A stretch of 64,000 bases of DNA, taken from Anarhynchus alexandrinus (lineage: Eukaryota; Chordata; Aves; Charadriiformes; Charadriidae). The stretch spans positions 454,057 through 518,056 of the forward strand of contig VUYV01000180.1 of NCBI GenBank assembly GCA_008711295.1, read 5' to 3'. The notes beneath the pieces are model-generated. The model saw only the letters and a program-made list of their open reading frames with translations, ran no database searches and had not been told where the DNA came from. Positions 1 through 11,412 of the stretch are shown piece by piece. The position numbers and the translations under genes are program-made. Within the stretch, counting starts at the first letter, position 1; the number at the start of each line of letters is the position of its first letter.

Positions 1-555
1 CCCACCAGACCTTTCCATCTGGGCCAAGCCGAGTGGAGTCCCGGGGCTGGGATTGGGCTTACCTGGGAAATGAGAAATCGGCGCCCGCATCCGAGCAGGA
101 CTCCTGGCCGACCCTGAGCCAGCTCTCTTGCCAGGCACTGGAGTGATGCGCGTGACCTGGCTTTGGAAGAGAAACATGCCGTTAGCACGAAAAACGGGCT
201 GCTGGAAAAAAAAATTACTTAGCAAAATCGTTAACGTGCTTAATATCAACCTCATTTTCCATCTGTTTTTAAATGATTGAGGCAAGCCTTGCTCTGCTGT
301 TGTTGGTTCCTGTGATTAACCATGTATTTATTGAATGGATGTCGCACTCTGGATTTTGATGTGCGTCAAGTTTTTTCCCTTTGCAGCTGAAAGATGTATT
401 CTCCCTGATCAGTGTAGCATCGCCCGTCACAGGACAGCTAGGAAGGAAACGACAGTGTCCTTTCGATGACTCCCTCTGGCTGAATAGCTGATGAATCCCG
501 TGTACTGCTGGCATCTTGTTTGTCTTATCTTAAAAGTTACCTTTTCTTCTTGAAG
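1..555 (+). other. CARS2: CARS2 intron (partial, window edge)
   Basis: This is intronic sequence upstream of the first CARS2 exon seen here. I looked for the preceding exon, which in human CARS2 encodes a stretch ending just before the Leu-Ser-Ser-Thr-Lys segment, and did not find it, so it lies before the window. An acceptor-like pyrimidine stretch near 375-386 is followed by sequence with no similarity to CARS2. Nothing else is recognised. Confidence 0.6.
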
Positions 556-679
556 GCTAGCCAACACAAAAGTAGCTGTGAAGGCTGCGTTTGCAGATGA
601 CTTTGACACCTCCAGGGCTGTTGCAGCAATTATGGACCTCGTTCACCATGGCAACAGACAGCTTAAGGCTGTTACTAAG
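556..679 (+). CDS. CARS2: CARS2 exon, fourth from the end (mitochondrial cysteinyl-tRNA synthetase)
   Basis: CARS2 is the mitochondrial class I cysteinyl-tRNA synthetase: it activates cysteine with ATP and loads it on mitochondrial tRNA-Cys in the matrix. The exon follows an AG at 554-555 and ends at an AAG|GTAACC donor. It starts with the last base of a split codon and then reads 41 codons, beginning [17 protein letters not shown] and continuing through a [12 protein letters not shown] segment. From memory, human CARS2 has LSSTKRAVKAALADDFDTPR and HHGNGQLRA at this place, so the match is clear. This part belongs to the helical anticodon-binding (DALR-like) region after the catalytic Rossmann fold. 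The HIGH and KMSKS signature motifs are in exons before the window. The exon ends in phase 0 and joins the next exon in frame. Confidence 0.93.
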
Positions 680-2672
680 GTAACCCATTAGGATACAGAG
701 ATCAGAAAATGACAGCTGTCCACTGTCCTACTGCTTAATGCAGACAGATTAGTTTATTGTTCACATAAGAAACCAGCAGAAACAAAGCTCCATAAATTGT
801 TGACCTTAACGGTGCCCATTTGTCCTGAGCGTATCGCAGGAATTGTGTACGGTTATTGTTTTGTGCTTCGCTGTGTCCAAAGGATGTTTCTTTCCCGCTG
901 CCCTATATTATTTATACCTAAGGTTTTTGAAAGGCCTGAAGCCACTGTGGCGTGCTGCTAATTTAAGTGCCGGTTTTATGTTCTTACCCGGCTTCTTTTC
1001 TTAATACCCATGCACAGAAATCAACCTAAATTGGGAAATGGGGGGTGGTGGTTGCTGCGGGGGCTTTGGCGGGCAGTCCCAGGTGCACGGGGCAGTCGTG
1101 GTGGCGAGTTCAGCTTTGGGGACCGAGTGGCTTCTGCTGTTGGCAAATTGTAACTGTGGCCTCAGCATGCCTGCGTGAGTCTGTCTTCAGGGGCATTTTG
1201 GCAAACTGAGACCCTGTTATGATCTCTCGATGCTGACACAAAGGAGGCGTCTGGTAAGGACAAGACCTGAGCAGTAAACACAGTCTGGAGTACTTGTGGG
1301 TCTCTTTTACCAACGGCTCCCTTTCTCGCTCAAGGCAAGCAGCTCAGCCTTGTTGAGGTGCTCCTTGGTTGCTGGTGTTGCCACGTCCACCACGTTTGTG
1401 CTGCGAAGGAAATGTTGAGTGCATAGTAAAAACTGATTTTAAGGGAGAATTTGCCCATTGGTTTAGAAATCCCGCCTCCTCCTGGTCCTGTTTTGGTGCT
1501 GGCTTTAAATTCTGTCCTTAGCCTCGTCTTGACAAAATCGCTCTCTGAGCGAATCCCTGACCTGAACCATTTTGCAGCGGGGATCTGTAACAGCATTACC
1601 ACTCCTAAATACAAATAGCCTCATTTTGCCAGTTGTTGCTCGTTTCCCCTGAATTCCGTCTGTCAATCGTTTTGTTGAGAATCGGGTGAGGTATTTGTGG
1701 GGCAGCTGACTTGGATCGCTGGTTGCGGTGGTGGAGCTTTTCTGGGCACAGCCCAGCTGTCTGAGCCTTACCTCGTACCGACTGTGCGTGTAGTTTTTCT
1801 CCTCAAGAACTATGAGTATATTCACATAAACATAACTACTCATTCTTCTCTTTAACCTTCTCGCTGTTCTTAACCTTAGTTGGCACGGTCCTGTTTCTTT
1901 CCCTCAGCAATTCCACTTCAGCTCCTTCCAGCTCAGCTCTTTTGCAAATTTTAGGTTATGGCTTATCTCAGGCCCTAATGGAGGTGTCGTATAAAACCCG
2001 GTACCAGCTGCTAATTCGGTTGTGTATGTCATCACTCTTTTTTTAGGCAAGGGTTAGTCCCTTAAATTGCTTCTCAGTCTATTGTTTAATCTTGATTTTA
2101 ATTTTTTTTTTGTGAAACAAATATAGAGGAAAGAAAAAAATACATGTGTTCTTAAAAATGCTATTCTGTCACTGCTGCTGGTCGTTGCTGGTGCTACTGG
2201 GGCATGACAAAATGCCATAAGCTATCTCAAAGCAACCTTCACATTGTTTAAATCAATAAGGCACTCAAAAAAGGATTTGAGGTTTTTTTAATCATTTATT
2301 TTATAGGTGCCCTTGAAGCTGGGATTTTGTTCTTTTGTTTTCATACACACAGCCCTTTCATGCCCAGAAGTGCTATTTTTAGGTCTAATTTACTGTGTGC
2401 GTGTAACGCATGGCAGCTCCACACATCTCTTTTCCTCGGCACATATGCTGGTAATACACTCTTCCCCTCCCCTGGTTACTTAAATCTTTTCCCTTTGTGT
2501 TGTGAGGTGCTTTTATATCTCTCTAAAAGTTCCCGTCTGGGCAGGTGTTTACTGGTGAAGGTAGATCTATATAATTAGTAATAGTTTTCCCTTGTGGACC
2601 AGGCTACAGAGAGATGCTGAGTTCTGTAATATGTATTGACTGGACAATCTCTTCTGAGTGTTTTTTAAACAG
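680..2672 (+). other. CARS2: CARS2 intron
   Basis: This is an intron of about 2 kb between two phase-0 junctions (donor GTAACC, acceptor AAACAG). It holds no recognisable exon, RNA gene or mobile element. The reading frames inside it on both strands have no family-like composition. Confidence 0.75.
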
Positions 2673-2771
2673 GATGCTGGATCTCCTAGAAGCTCCGTCG
2701 TGTATGGAAGCATTATTTCCTATATAGAAGGCTTTTTTAATGCCCTTGGGATGTCCTTTGGAGAAAGACAG
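2673..2771 (+). CDS. CARS2: CARS2 exon, third from the end
   Basis: The exon is 99 bases, exactly 33 codons, from the AG at 2671-2672 to the donor CAG|GTACGA. The peptide contains VVYGSIISYIEGFFNALG, which corresponds to human VFGAIISYFEQFFETVG in the helical C-terminal part of CARS2. Both ends are phase 0, so reading frame alone would tolerate skipping it. The surrounding splice signals are good. Confidence 0.92.
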
Positions 2772-5700
2772 GTACGAAACATCTCTTCTGTGTGTACTAG
2801 TATGTGGCAGCAACACCGGCGTTATGTTTTATAGAAAGCTTTCTGAAAGCGTCAGATGTAACAAAGTTATTTATGGTTTTAGCAAACCTTTCTGCACCGC
2901 TTGCAGTTTCTGTCGTGATGCCTTAGGAGAGCATGTAAGCAGGTAGAACAGGAGAAAGCAAAGTGGTTTTTTTCTTCTCTGAGGTACTCTCGGGTGACTT
3001 CTGCAGCAACTGTGCTGGGGAAATGAAAGTTTGAGGAATGAAACGAGAAAAAGTTAGCACTGGAGGCCTTTTAACTTGGTCCTGTTACGTCCCAGGCTTT
3101 TCCCCAGCTCTTTCTCTTCTTTCTGATGGTTGCACCCAGGCTGACCTGGATAGCCGTACCAATATTTGCGGTTGTGACCTCCTGCACAGCAGGAGCTGGG
3201 GTCCAGCCCCTCCGCGGAAAGCCAGGGCGCAGGGAAAGGGGCTACTCTGCCTTGAGCCATGGTGGGGTGCGGGGAGCGGAGGGCAGCGAGGGGTGCTGTC
3301 ATTGGAAACACCTTACATATTCTTTAGTGCTTGGAAAGGTATGAATGGGGAGGGGAAAAAAAGAAGAGAAAAACCTCGAAGCACAGTACTGCACAGGGAA
3401 GAGAGTGATAAATATGGAGGTGATATCCTGATGTATGGAAGGGGTGCATTTAAAATGGCACAGGGTGTTGGAGACTAGCAGGTGGTTCTGTGCTCCTCTC
3501 CTGCTCGAATCTGGAGCTTGAATACCAAGAAGATGAAAACTTTCTTCAGAGAAACTGTTCTGCAAAAATTTCTTTTAAGGAGCAGGAGAAGAGGATAAGA
3601 AAATGTGAATAACCTTATTCATCCTTTGAAAGTCAGGTAGTGTAGCAATAAATGCTTTTATTTACTTTTTCTCTTTGTGGATTTTTCCACAAAATTTCTT
3701 TCAAAACAGCGGTTGGATGTGATTTGGCTGTGTGTTACTCCTCATAACCCATGGTTTGTCATGTTAATTTTTAGTGGCGTACTAAACGCTTATATTTGTC
3801 TATAAGTTGGACGGCAGAATCATTCCTCCAGATTCTGGGCTGTCTGTATGCCGGTGCCTGCTGCACCTACATTTTTGCTGAAACAAGTGTCTGAACGCTT
3901 TTCTTTTTTGTATGCTGCGCTGGTTTCTCTGGGGCAGCAGGGTCAGCAGAAGACGTTGGTGCGAGGTGGGCAGGAAGGAAGGAGCAGCACGGCAGGCTCC
4001 TTGCTGTCCCTCTGCCCTTTCAGCTTCCAGTAAATGAATCAATCAAAATCTTCATCAGAAAGGTCTGTGGGCTGCCGCACGCTAGTAAATAAAACGGTGC
4101 GGGGATTGTTCTCTGACCTCGAGACCAGCCACAACAGCTCAGCGTCCAACCTTTCTTGCCCCTTAGCCAGGTGGCCCTGGGCATGCAGCTTGCCGGGAGC
4201 AGTCCCTGACCGCCACAAGTCCCGGCGGTGGGCTGTCTGGGAGAGGGCTAGCTGGCCTGGCCACCGCTGTGCTGGCAATTTAATGTAGAGGCTACTGGGA
4301 GCGGTGCTTGGGCTCTCTCCATTTGGATGTTTGCATATAGCCTGTGGGTCCGTCTTGCTCTTAGGATGGGATTCATCTCAGCTAATTGGCCTTACAGTCT
4401 AATGTCGCTGCCTGTGCTTCTGCGGTAGTTGGTGGAGAGAGAGGCACCGCTAAGGGACAGTTCATCTTAGTCTGGTGGCTGTATAAAATAGGACTGCCTG
4501 TCTCTTCATTGGCAAGAGAAGAAGCCTGGGCAGCCACAGGCAGGTAAGATGAATCCATCTGAAAAGATGACGGGTGGAAACCATTGTGCCTGTTTTAGAG
4601 CTGGGGAGCAACGGTGAGGACTTTTGCTCTGCCGAGGAATGCTGTATTGCAGCTGCAGCCAGGGGCAAATAGGTGATCATCTGTGGAGCAGGCAAGGGCC
4701 AAATTTCCATATAAAGTGTCATACGAGCTCTTTGGATTGGTTGGTACCACAGGAGAAGACATTAGAGATCAGCCCTGAGAGGCTGCAGTGTTTTACCTGG
4801 AAATCGTATTGGTTCATCTCCTAAAGCTGCCCCTCCTTTTGGAGGATCTTGCCTTGTGTCGTGAAGTAGGTGCTTGGTTTGACCCTTGGCAGTGGTGTTT
4901 GTAGAGGCATGTTTCTTGCTCCCCTCATCGTTTGTCTTTCCTCCCCCTTCTGTATTTAAGCATTTATCCTGCTCTTTTACCTGCCCTGGGTTACAATGGA
5001 GCATTTCTGGCACTTTTAGTTTTATTGCCTTCTGTCTTATAAACTACTTCTTTAGTATGTTTACACGTTTTGAAAGTTTGGGGAATTTGCTCCCTTTTAT
5101 GATTGTGGAGAGCACTGAGCATCTCACATTCTGTCTTTGATAGCTTCCCCCTCACCTCCTTCTCCTCCTCTTTGTTTGTTTGCTTCAGTCAGTGACCTCT
5201 GAAACTACTCCCTTTCATTTCCATCCTGCTGTTCGGTGACTAAATACAGTCCCCTCTGGCTTTAATTACTCAGCTGCTCTTCTGCTCCCAGTCGAGCGTC
5301 ACTGCCAGCAACTTCGCCCCCCGGCCTTGGTGTGCTTTACATTTCACTGCTCTCTTGTCTGCTCCCCCTCTTTTGTCTTAGCGATAAAATAACACCATGG
5401 CGTTTCCTTGTTTGTTGGAGGTTTGTCCTTTTCCTCACGCTTAGGAGTTTGCCTCTAATGAGACACAGGGATGGTTTCTCTGCCGAGAGCGAGACCGGGA
5501 GCCTGGCTGTGCCTGCACCGAGGAGTGGCCTTCCTCTTCTGCTGGCACCTGCGCTCCCGTCCTGGCAGCCATCAGAGAGGGACCCTCTAGGAGGAGCGAG
5601 GCCGCTCCCTTCCCGAGTGGTTGACCAGCGAGACTTCAACCAAGCCAGAGGAGGCCGAGGAAGCTCGGAGCTGGCTGAGGGCAGGAGGGGGCCAGGCAGC

Positions 5701-6371
5701 AGCCGGAAAACCCGCACTGCGTGCAGCGGCTGCTGCTCGGTCAGGTCTTTTTTGGGTGGCTGAAACTGTGGATAAGGTGGATCAGATAAAAGTTCTGTGG
5801 ATTTGGGGAGGTTCTCTGGGTGCAAGGAGAAAGAGTAGTCTGGAGACTTAAAGCCAAAATACCTAATTTTCCTGGTTTGTGATTCTTGAAGAGGGTTTGG
5901 AGCTCAAAGGCAGAGTAAGGAGCTGGTGCTGCTGTAGCTCTGCAGACGTTTACAGCCGAGGGACTGTCTGAGCTAGCGGCCGGGCTTCCCTTGCTGTGTC
6001 GGTTGGCTGTTGCCAGGCCTTTTTTCCATTGATTTGACTAATCCCTTTGAAATTTATGCAAGCTTCTGGCATCTTGGAGGTTTCCTGTGGCGATGAGTTC
6101 CACAGTTGGGTTATGCAGCATATTATGTTCACATGAGAGCCCTCTGCTCCAAGATAGATGCTTTCCTGTACAGGAATACACTGAACTACTTCCGTGTGTG
6201 CCTGTGCTGTAACTTTTGTCCAGCATTAGTGAGATTGCAATGTTGTAATCGTACCAATACAATGGAAGATGCAAAACCAAGAGAGGTGACAAGACCTGTG
6301 TGTGCTACTCAGCTGGGGTTGATTTTTAAATCGTTCTCAGATGTTTGTAAAGCAACCTGTTTGATTTCTAG
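2772..6371 (+). other. CARS2: CARS2 intron
   Basis: The intron is about 3.6 kb, from GTACGA to an acceptor TTTCTAG. Two GC-richer patches (about 3130-3300 and 5460-5760) produce long overlapping open frames on both strands. This is what GC-rich noncoding DNA does, and none of the frames resembles a known family. No repeat family was recognised. Confidence 0.7.
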
Positions 6372-6635
6372 GTGGCTCTGGGAGGAGACAACTCTGCTGT
6401 GCTCTCTAACGTCATTGATGAGCTTGTAAGGTTCCGTGCGAAGGTCCGTCATTACGCGCTCGCTCTGCCGGAAGAAGCAGAAGATGCTGTGCCACTGGAG
6501 GATGCCGCAGGAGCCAAAGGACCAAAACAAGAACAGAAGGAAAAGAGGCAGCAATTGATGCAGGAGAGAAAACCCCTCCTGGAGGCCTGTGACAGTCTGC
6601 GTGGAGACCTTGCTGCCTTTGGAATCCATATAAAG
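6372..6635 (+). CDS. CARS2: CARS2 exon, penultimate, with an expanded charged segment
   Basis: The exon has 264 bases, 88 codons, between AG at 6370-6371 and the donor AAG|GTAGAA. It contains [20 protein letters not shown] and [14 protein letters not shown], matching human VVDELVRFRQKVRQFALAMP and QPLLEACDTLRRGL. Between these blocks the bird protein has an acidic then Lys/Gln/Glu-rich stretch, including [19 protein letters not shown]. This makes the segment well over ten residues longer than the short human linker (EATGDARRQQLLERQ). The stretch looks like a flexible or helical surface extension and no catalytic role is implied. The exon ends with GIHIK (human GINIK), which is followed in human by DRSS, as in the last exon here. 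Confidence 0.94.
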
Positions 6636-9299
6636 GTAGAAGACAGTAACCTTATTTGTGAGACCGGTAGTCTTTTTTTAAGACAACATTTATTTTTGCC
6701 CTTTGTGCCCCTTCAGCAGCTTTCGGTGTTGTGCCCTGCTCCCTGTACGACTGCAGTGGCAGGAGGCTGAAGTTACGCCGTTGCCTGGTTGTACTGCTAG
6801 CCTCCTCTTCTGCTCCCCCTCAGCCTCAGGTCTCCATGCAAGCAGTACCTACTTCTGCAGTTACTAAGGGTGTGCTATTTAGCCACTGAAAATCCCATCA
6901 TATTCAGAAATCCCTAAGTTGCCCAAGTTCAATCCAGAAGGAAAGGTATGCGTAAAGTGTGCAATCTTTAAAAAGATTGCAGAGGAACTGGATAGTAAGC
7001 TGAGACAACTTTTGAAAATAATGCGTTCCCTCTACCCTCCCCACATTCCCCCACCGAAAATGGTAAGTCCTCATGACAAGGCCTCTTCTGTCTTCAGCAG
7101 TTCCATTCCCAACTGTTCCTGAGCCATAAGTAGTTTGCCTGATTCCTGTACCACTCCTCTCTCCACCCTGCTTTCTACTTTTAGCCTATACCTAATCTTT
7201 CCCTTTTCCATTACCCCAACAGTGTCTCCTGCTCAAGAGAAATCCCTTCACTGGCTTAACTGTCATCTGCTGGTTTCAAAGCGTTATATTACGCCTTTAA
7301 CGGGTGCCACTTCTTCCAGTTCCTCTTGCTTCACTGCCTTTCTCACCTTGTTGGGTCAGTGTTGCTCCTCACATGCAGAATAATCCTCCACTTTCTCTCC
7401 AGCATCTTCCTCCCTCCCTCCCTCCAGTTCACACTACTCATTTTTCCCTTGCTCGGGAACCGTGCCTTGCATAGTCTCCTTGCACCATTTTACCAACAGG
7501 AGGATATAAAGCACAATGACATTAGGGAGTGACGGCATACATCCTCTTTAATTGCTGAACATGAGAGCTGTCATTTGTCAACACACCTATTAAAACCAAA
7601 TACGAAGTGTGGTCAGCTGTCTCGTGATCTCAGATGCAATTGAGGGTGCTGATACAAACTGGGGTGAGGGCCGAAGCGCAGCGGTGGTGAGCTACAGCTG
7701 TGAAAGCAAAGGAAGACTGTGGGAAGTTGGAACATCTGCTTCCGTAACTTGTTTGTACATAGCTAAATCCTCGCTCCACTCATCTGTCAAGAAAGTCTGC
7801 AAATCCAAACAACTGCACGGAGACAAAGTCTTGGAGAAGAAGACTCCCTTTTGATCTCTTTGGCAAAACAGATGCAGCCCCACCTCCACCCTTTTGAAGA
7901 TTTGTTTTTAAAGGGATTTATAGGCATTTTATAACCTCCTAGAAATTGGCCTGAGCCAGGATTCAGCCCATTCCATTTATTTCAATTTTTTTAATAACCT
8001 GAAGCTCGGCATAATCTGTCTCCTGCTTGTCCCAGAATAGTTTGCTTCTGAAGACGAAGCACACATATGCACGCGTGAGCACAGGCAGCACGCATCCAAA
8101 GCTGAACTCCTGCTTTGTTTTTTGCTGATGCTTTGGAAGTATCTGAAGGTGTGCTGTGAAGGTTGCCCGTATCTTGCCTTTGCAAATCCCAAGAGAGTCC
8201 TGCAAACCGAGCAACGCAGCTCTGCGGTCCCTCACACAGGCTCACCACAGCATGTGTATGACAAGACGTGGCCCTACCCAAAGTGGGGCTCTCGCCCCCC
8301 TCGTGCTCAGCACGCATCTGCTTGGCTGGGCTGGTTGGCCACCCTGGGTTGGCTGGTGCCAAAAATGGCACGGTAACACAGTGCCTATCAGCTGGCTCCT
8401 GCCTACCTAATAAGCGCTTGAAGAAGTAATTTGAATTTCTCTTTTCTACCCAGCCTCCCATTTCCATGAAACTTTTATGAGCCCCACGATACGCACGTGG
8501 TAATGCGTCTGTTAACGCGCTCTCCCTCTGTCAGGTGCGGCTGAAGTCAGCCAGCAGCTTCTCAAGGCTGCGTGCAGGAGGAAAAGCAGCAGAACAGATG
8601 AAGCAGATGAGCCTCATCTCCACCCAGTGCTGCCGAGGAACCCCTAGGCTGGGGCTGGGCAAGGAGGGGTTGGCCACTCCAGAGTGCGAGCAGCAGCTTA
8701 GGGAATGCTATAACTTAATTCCCTTAAAAATCAGCTTTGAAGAAAGGGTAGTTTCTCCCTCAGCTTCTAAGTTTGTGGCTTCTGTACACTGGTTTCTTCT
8801 CTCCTGCTACTCAGTGCAGATGATGTTGTTTGCCTGAAGTCATCGAATTTGCAGCAAACTGATTAAAATATCCACCGGTCTTTTCATGTCAGGATAGCGT
8901 GCTGGAAACGTGTGCTAATCTGTGCTATTAAGTGAAATGTAGTAATTTAGCTATTTATGCATCAAAACCAGTTTTCGCTTTAAGGTAAAGAAAATTCTAC
9001 ATTGCATTCCAGCCTCTCTTATGAGTCAGAGCTCATGGAACATCGTCATGTTTCAATATTCAGAGTAACTTTTGGGTTATTTGCAACAATTGCAGTCAAA
9101 CAGCTAGATCTTAACAGTCAGAAAGGCTCAGTTTGACTGTAATATTCGCTTTCAAAAACATGACAGTATTGCATTACTGTTACTTATGGCAACGGGCTGC
9201 TATTCCAAGATGCAGAAGATCAGGTATGTTAGGCAATATATTCTCATGTAGTGGCCATAAGAAGAGCTGTTCTCCATGTACACGAGCCATTTAAACACG

Positions 9300-9568
9300 A
9301 AAATGCGATTGCCTGAGTTTAATAGAAGTTACTCATATGAGAGAGACTACACACCGCTGCAGCATCCCCCGCTAAAGAATTTTCATTTCTGTTGTGGTGG
9401 GTTTTTTTTCCTTCTTAACTGGAAAGACTTGTCTGGGTTTTACAGCTTCTGAGCAGTGGTAACAATGGCATTCCTGTGAGATGGTAACTGGATGAATAGC
9501 TTTGCTGTATGGTCAAAAACCTGTGCCTCCAAATACCTACGCATGTATATGAATGATACCTGCGTGAT
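9300..9568 (+). repeat. First arm of a probable false duplication
   Basis: This 269-base segment recurs at an offset of 528 bases (9828-10096). By eye there are two substitutions: CTGCAGCATCC versus CTGCGGCATCC, and CTACGCATG versus CTACACATG. The second copy begins immediately after the single N. Two haplotypes of one locus placed in tandem explain this better than a genuine recent duplication. Confidence 0.85.
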
Positions 9569-9590
9569 ATGCGTATATGAATGATACCTG

Positions 9591-9826
9591 GACCTGTTGG
9601 AGCGTGTCCAGAGGAGGGCCACGAGGATGATCCGAGGGCTGGAGCACCTCTCCTATGAGGAGAGGCTGAAGGAGTTGGGGCTGTTCAGCCTGGAGAAGAG
9701 AAGGCTCCGCGGAGATCTTATTGCGGCCTTTCAGTACCTAAAGGGGGCCTACAGGAGAGCTGGGGAAGGACTTTTTACTAGGGCATGTAGTGACAGGACA
9801 AGGGGGAATGGCTTCAAACTGGAAGA
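9591..9826 (+). mobile_element. CR1 LINE fragment (3' part of ORF2), cut by the gap
   Basis: The frame starting at 9597 reads [20 protein letters not shown], then [15 protein letters not shown], and then [11 protein letters not shown]. This is the characteristic C-terminal end of ORF2 of avian CR1 non-LTR retrotransposons. The element is in the sense orientation of CARS2, is 5'-truncated as most CR1 copies are, and stops at the N instead of at the usual 3' tail. The frame is intact over this short piece, which suggests a relatively young copy. Confidence 0.9.
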
Positions 9827-9827
9827 N
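9827..9827. other. Assembly gap of one N
   Basis: There is one ambiguous base inside the CARS2 last intron, at the junction between the truncated CR1 fragment and the second copy of the duplicated arm. A one-base placeholder flanked by repeated sequence is typical of a scaffold join where two contig ends overlapped but were not merged. Confidence 0.9.
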
Positions 9828-10096
9828 AAAATGCGATTGCCTGAGTTTAATAGAAGTTACTCATATGAGAGAGACTACACACCGCTGCGGCATCCCCCGC
9901 TAAAGAATTTTCATTTCTGTTGTGGTGGGTTTTTTTTCCTTCTTAACTGGAAAGACTTGTCTGGGTTTTACAGCTTCTGAGCAGTGGTAACAATGGCATT
10001 CCTGTGAGATGGTAACTGGATGAATAGCTTTGCTGTATGGTCAAAAACCTGTGCCTCCAAATACCTACACATGTATATGAATGATACCTGCGTGAT
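9828..10096 (+). repeat. Second arm of a probable false duplication
   Basis: This is a near-identical copy of 9300-9568. It continues without a break into the CARS2 acceptor at 10135-10136, so this arm is the one attached to the last exon. Confidence 0.85.
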
Positions 10097-10136
10097 CCAG
10101 ATCCCTGGGACTGACCATTTTTGCTTCTTCTTACAG

Positions 10137-10211
10137 GACAGAGCTGCTGTTTCAACCTGGGAAGTGGTGGAAGGAGGGCGAGCAGAGCAGCAGGCTGAGA
10201 AAAAAAGCTGA
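10137..10211 (+). CDS. CARS2: CARS2 last coding exon and stop
   Basis: After the acceptor TTCTTACAG the exon reads 24 codons, DRAAVSTWEVVEGGRAEQQ and onward, ending in KKS and TGA at 10209-10211. Human CARS2 ends DRSSTTSTWELLDQRTKDQKSAG, so the shared D-R-x-x-x-STWE core marks the homologous C terminus. The four exons in the window give 186 residues in one continuous frame. Confidence 0.95.
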   Translation, partial: DRAAVSTWEVVEGGRAEQQAEKKS

Positions 10212-10292
10212 TCCTTCATCCTTGGACTTGTTTGTTTTTTGGGGTTTTTTTTCAGCTGCTTTGGCAACAGTTGTAAATACTAATACTTTCCC

Positions 10293-10298
10293 AATAAA
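10293..10298 (+). terminator. CARS2: Proximal poly(A) signal of CARS2
   Basis: A canonical AATAAA lies 82 bases after the CARS2 stop codon, followed by mixed sequence. This gives a very short 3'UTR. A second AATAAA on the same strand at 11381-11386 could serve a longer isoform. Confidence 0.7.
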
Positions 10299-11412
10299 AT
10301 CTTTGGAACAGAAAGGCCAACAAAGATATCTGAGCAAAACTGCTGCTGCTACTACTAGGTAAATAAATGCAGGACTCACAGCAGGTCTGTACGGGGCACA
10401 GGTGGTGGAAGCATCCAAAACACAGGGCAGCAGCCGTGTTGTACGACACAGGTCTCGGTGCATTCTAATGCGGGGAATGCCCCAGCCCCAGCTGCTACGG
10501 GAGCTGCACTCGCAGCCTGTTTTGCTGAGCTGGCACTGAGCATTAAAACATAGTGACGACAGAGGCACGAACTCAGGCCTGTCTTTGAGTGTGAAAAGTT
10601 TTATGCCCGCTGGCTTCAACGATTCTGGTTTTCTCAGGCACAGAAGGAGGTGATGCTTTTAGCCTTGAAGTATTTCCCTATGGCAGTGTGGCTGGTTTGG
10701 TCCTGAGCAATCTTTAACCGTAATATGACAGTATCCAGTTACCTGTAAGGCTCGGTATCTTTCCAGTTTGCTTTTGCACCGAATACACGGAGACGTTTCC
10801 CTCGCGCTGGGAGTACAGCACGCTCAGGGTCTCTCCATCAGAATTGGGAAGATAAAATTTAGTATGTTTAAGTTATTACTTTGCAGGGGATTAATAAGTG
10901 AACAGGTAAGTTACCTGCATAAATTTCAGGCTCAGTATTAAGCGTCACGATGGAGACCTGCCTTACACGTGAGGTGACCCACGTGTGGGTTTGGTTTAGT
11001 TTAGTGGCTGAGTTTACATGGGGCTTGTACTTACCCACTGGCATACTTCCTTTAAATCAACGTATGAGAAGATGACAAAAATAAGAACGTGGATTCATAT
11101 ATGCAGAATTTCATTGGAAAAGACAATTCCCACAAGGAATCTGTTCAAAAGGCCAAAGGCTTTCTTTTGTATTGTAAAGCACAGAATAAAACGTGCAGCT
11201 GTTTTTCTGCTCCCTTTCTGGTTATCGGTACTCCTAGAGAAGATGGGAGGGGGGTGTCTTCATTAGCACTTGGGCAGATGCTTATTTGCCACTGTCGGTA
11301 TTTTAGATTTGCTAGTGGCTGTATTGCTCTAGTAAACTAGAATGAGTGGCAAACAGTCAGCGGGGCTTTGGCACACACCAAATAAAGCACACACGATTAA
11401 TTTGCTATTATT
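10299..11412. other. Convergent interval between CARS2 and NAXD 3' ends
   Basis: This is about 1.1 kb between the proximal CARS2 poly(A) signal and the most distal candidate NAXD signal. It holds an AATAAA on the + strand at 11381-11386. No coding sequence or repeat family was recognised. It is either intergenic or the distal 3'UTR of CARS2. Confidence 0.6.
11381..11386 (+). terminator. CARS2: Possible distal CARS2 poly(A) signal
   Basis: A canonical AATAAA lies on the CARS2 strand about 1.2 kb after the stop. It is only about 30 bases from an oppositely oriented signal (11413-11418) that may end NAXD. Use of both would make the two convergent transcripts meet or slightly overlap. Confidence 0.35.

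Larger units (their letters stand above)
6636..10136 (+). other. CARS2: CARS2 last intron, with gap and duplicated arms
   Basis: The intron is about 3.5 kb as assembled, from GTAGAA to CTTCTTACAG. It contains a CR1 fragment (9591-9826), a single N at 9827, and two near-identical 269-base arms at 9300-9568 and 9828-10096. If those arms are one locus assembled twice, the true intron is shorter or carries a complete CR1 insertion. An open frame near 6919-7122 is followed by a good donor but has no recognisable family and no clear acceptor. Confidence 0.75.

Noticed and set aside
375..430. Pyrimidine tract and CAG resembling an acceptor upstream of the first CARS2 exon
   Set aside because: The sequence after it does not match CARS2, and the next exon has its own good acceptor at 554-555 with the expected homology.
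5337..5825. Long overlapping frames on both strands in a CARS2 intron
   Set aside because: GC-rich DNA lacks stop codons by composition. The peptides are Arg/Pro/Gly/Ser-rich in all frames and match nothing known.
6919..7122. Open frame in a CARS2 intron followed by a strong donor-like ATG|GTAAGT
   Set aside because: There is no convincing acceptor, no recognisable family, and it lies after the penultimate CARS2 exon, whose join to the last exon is already exact.
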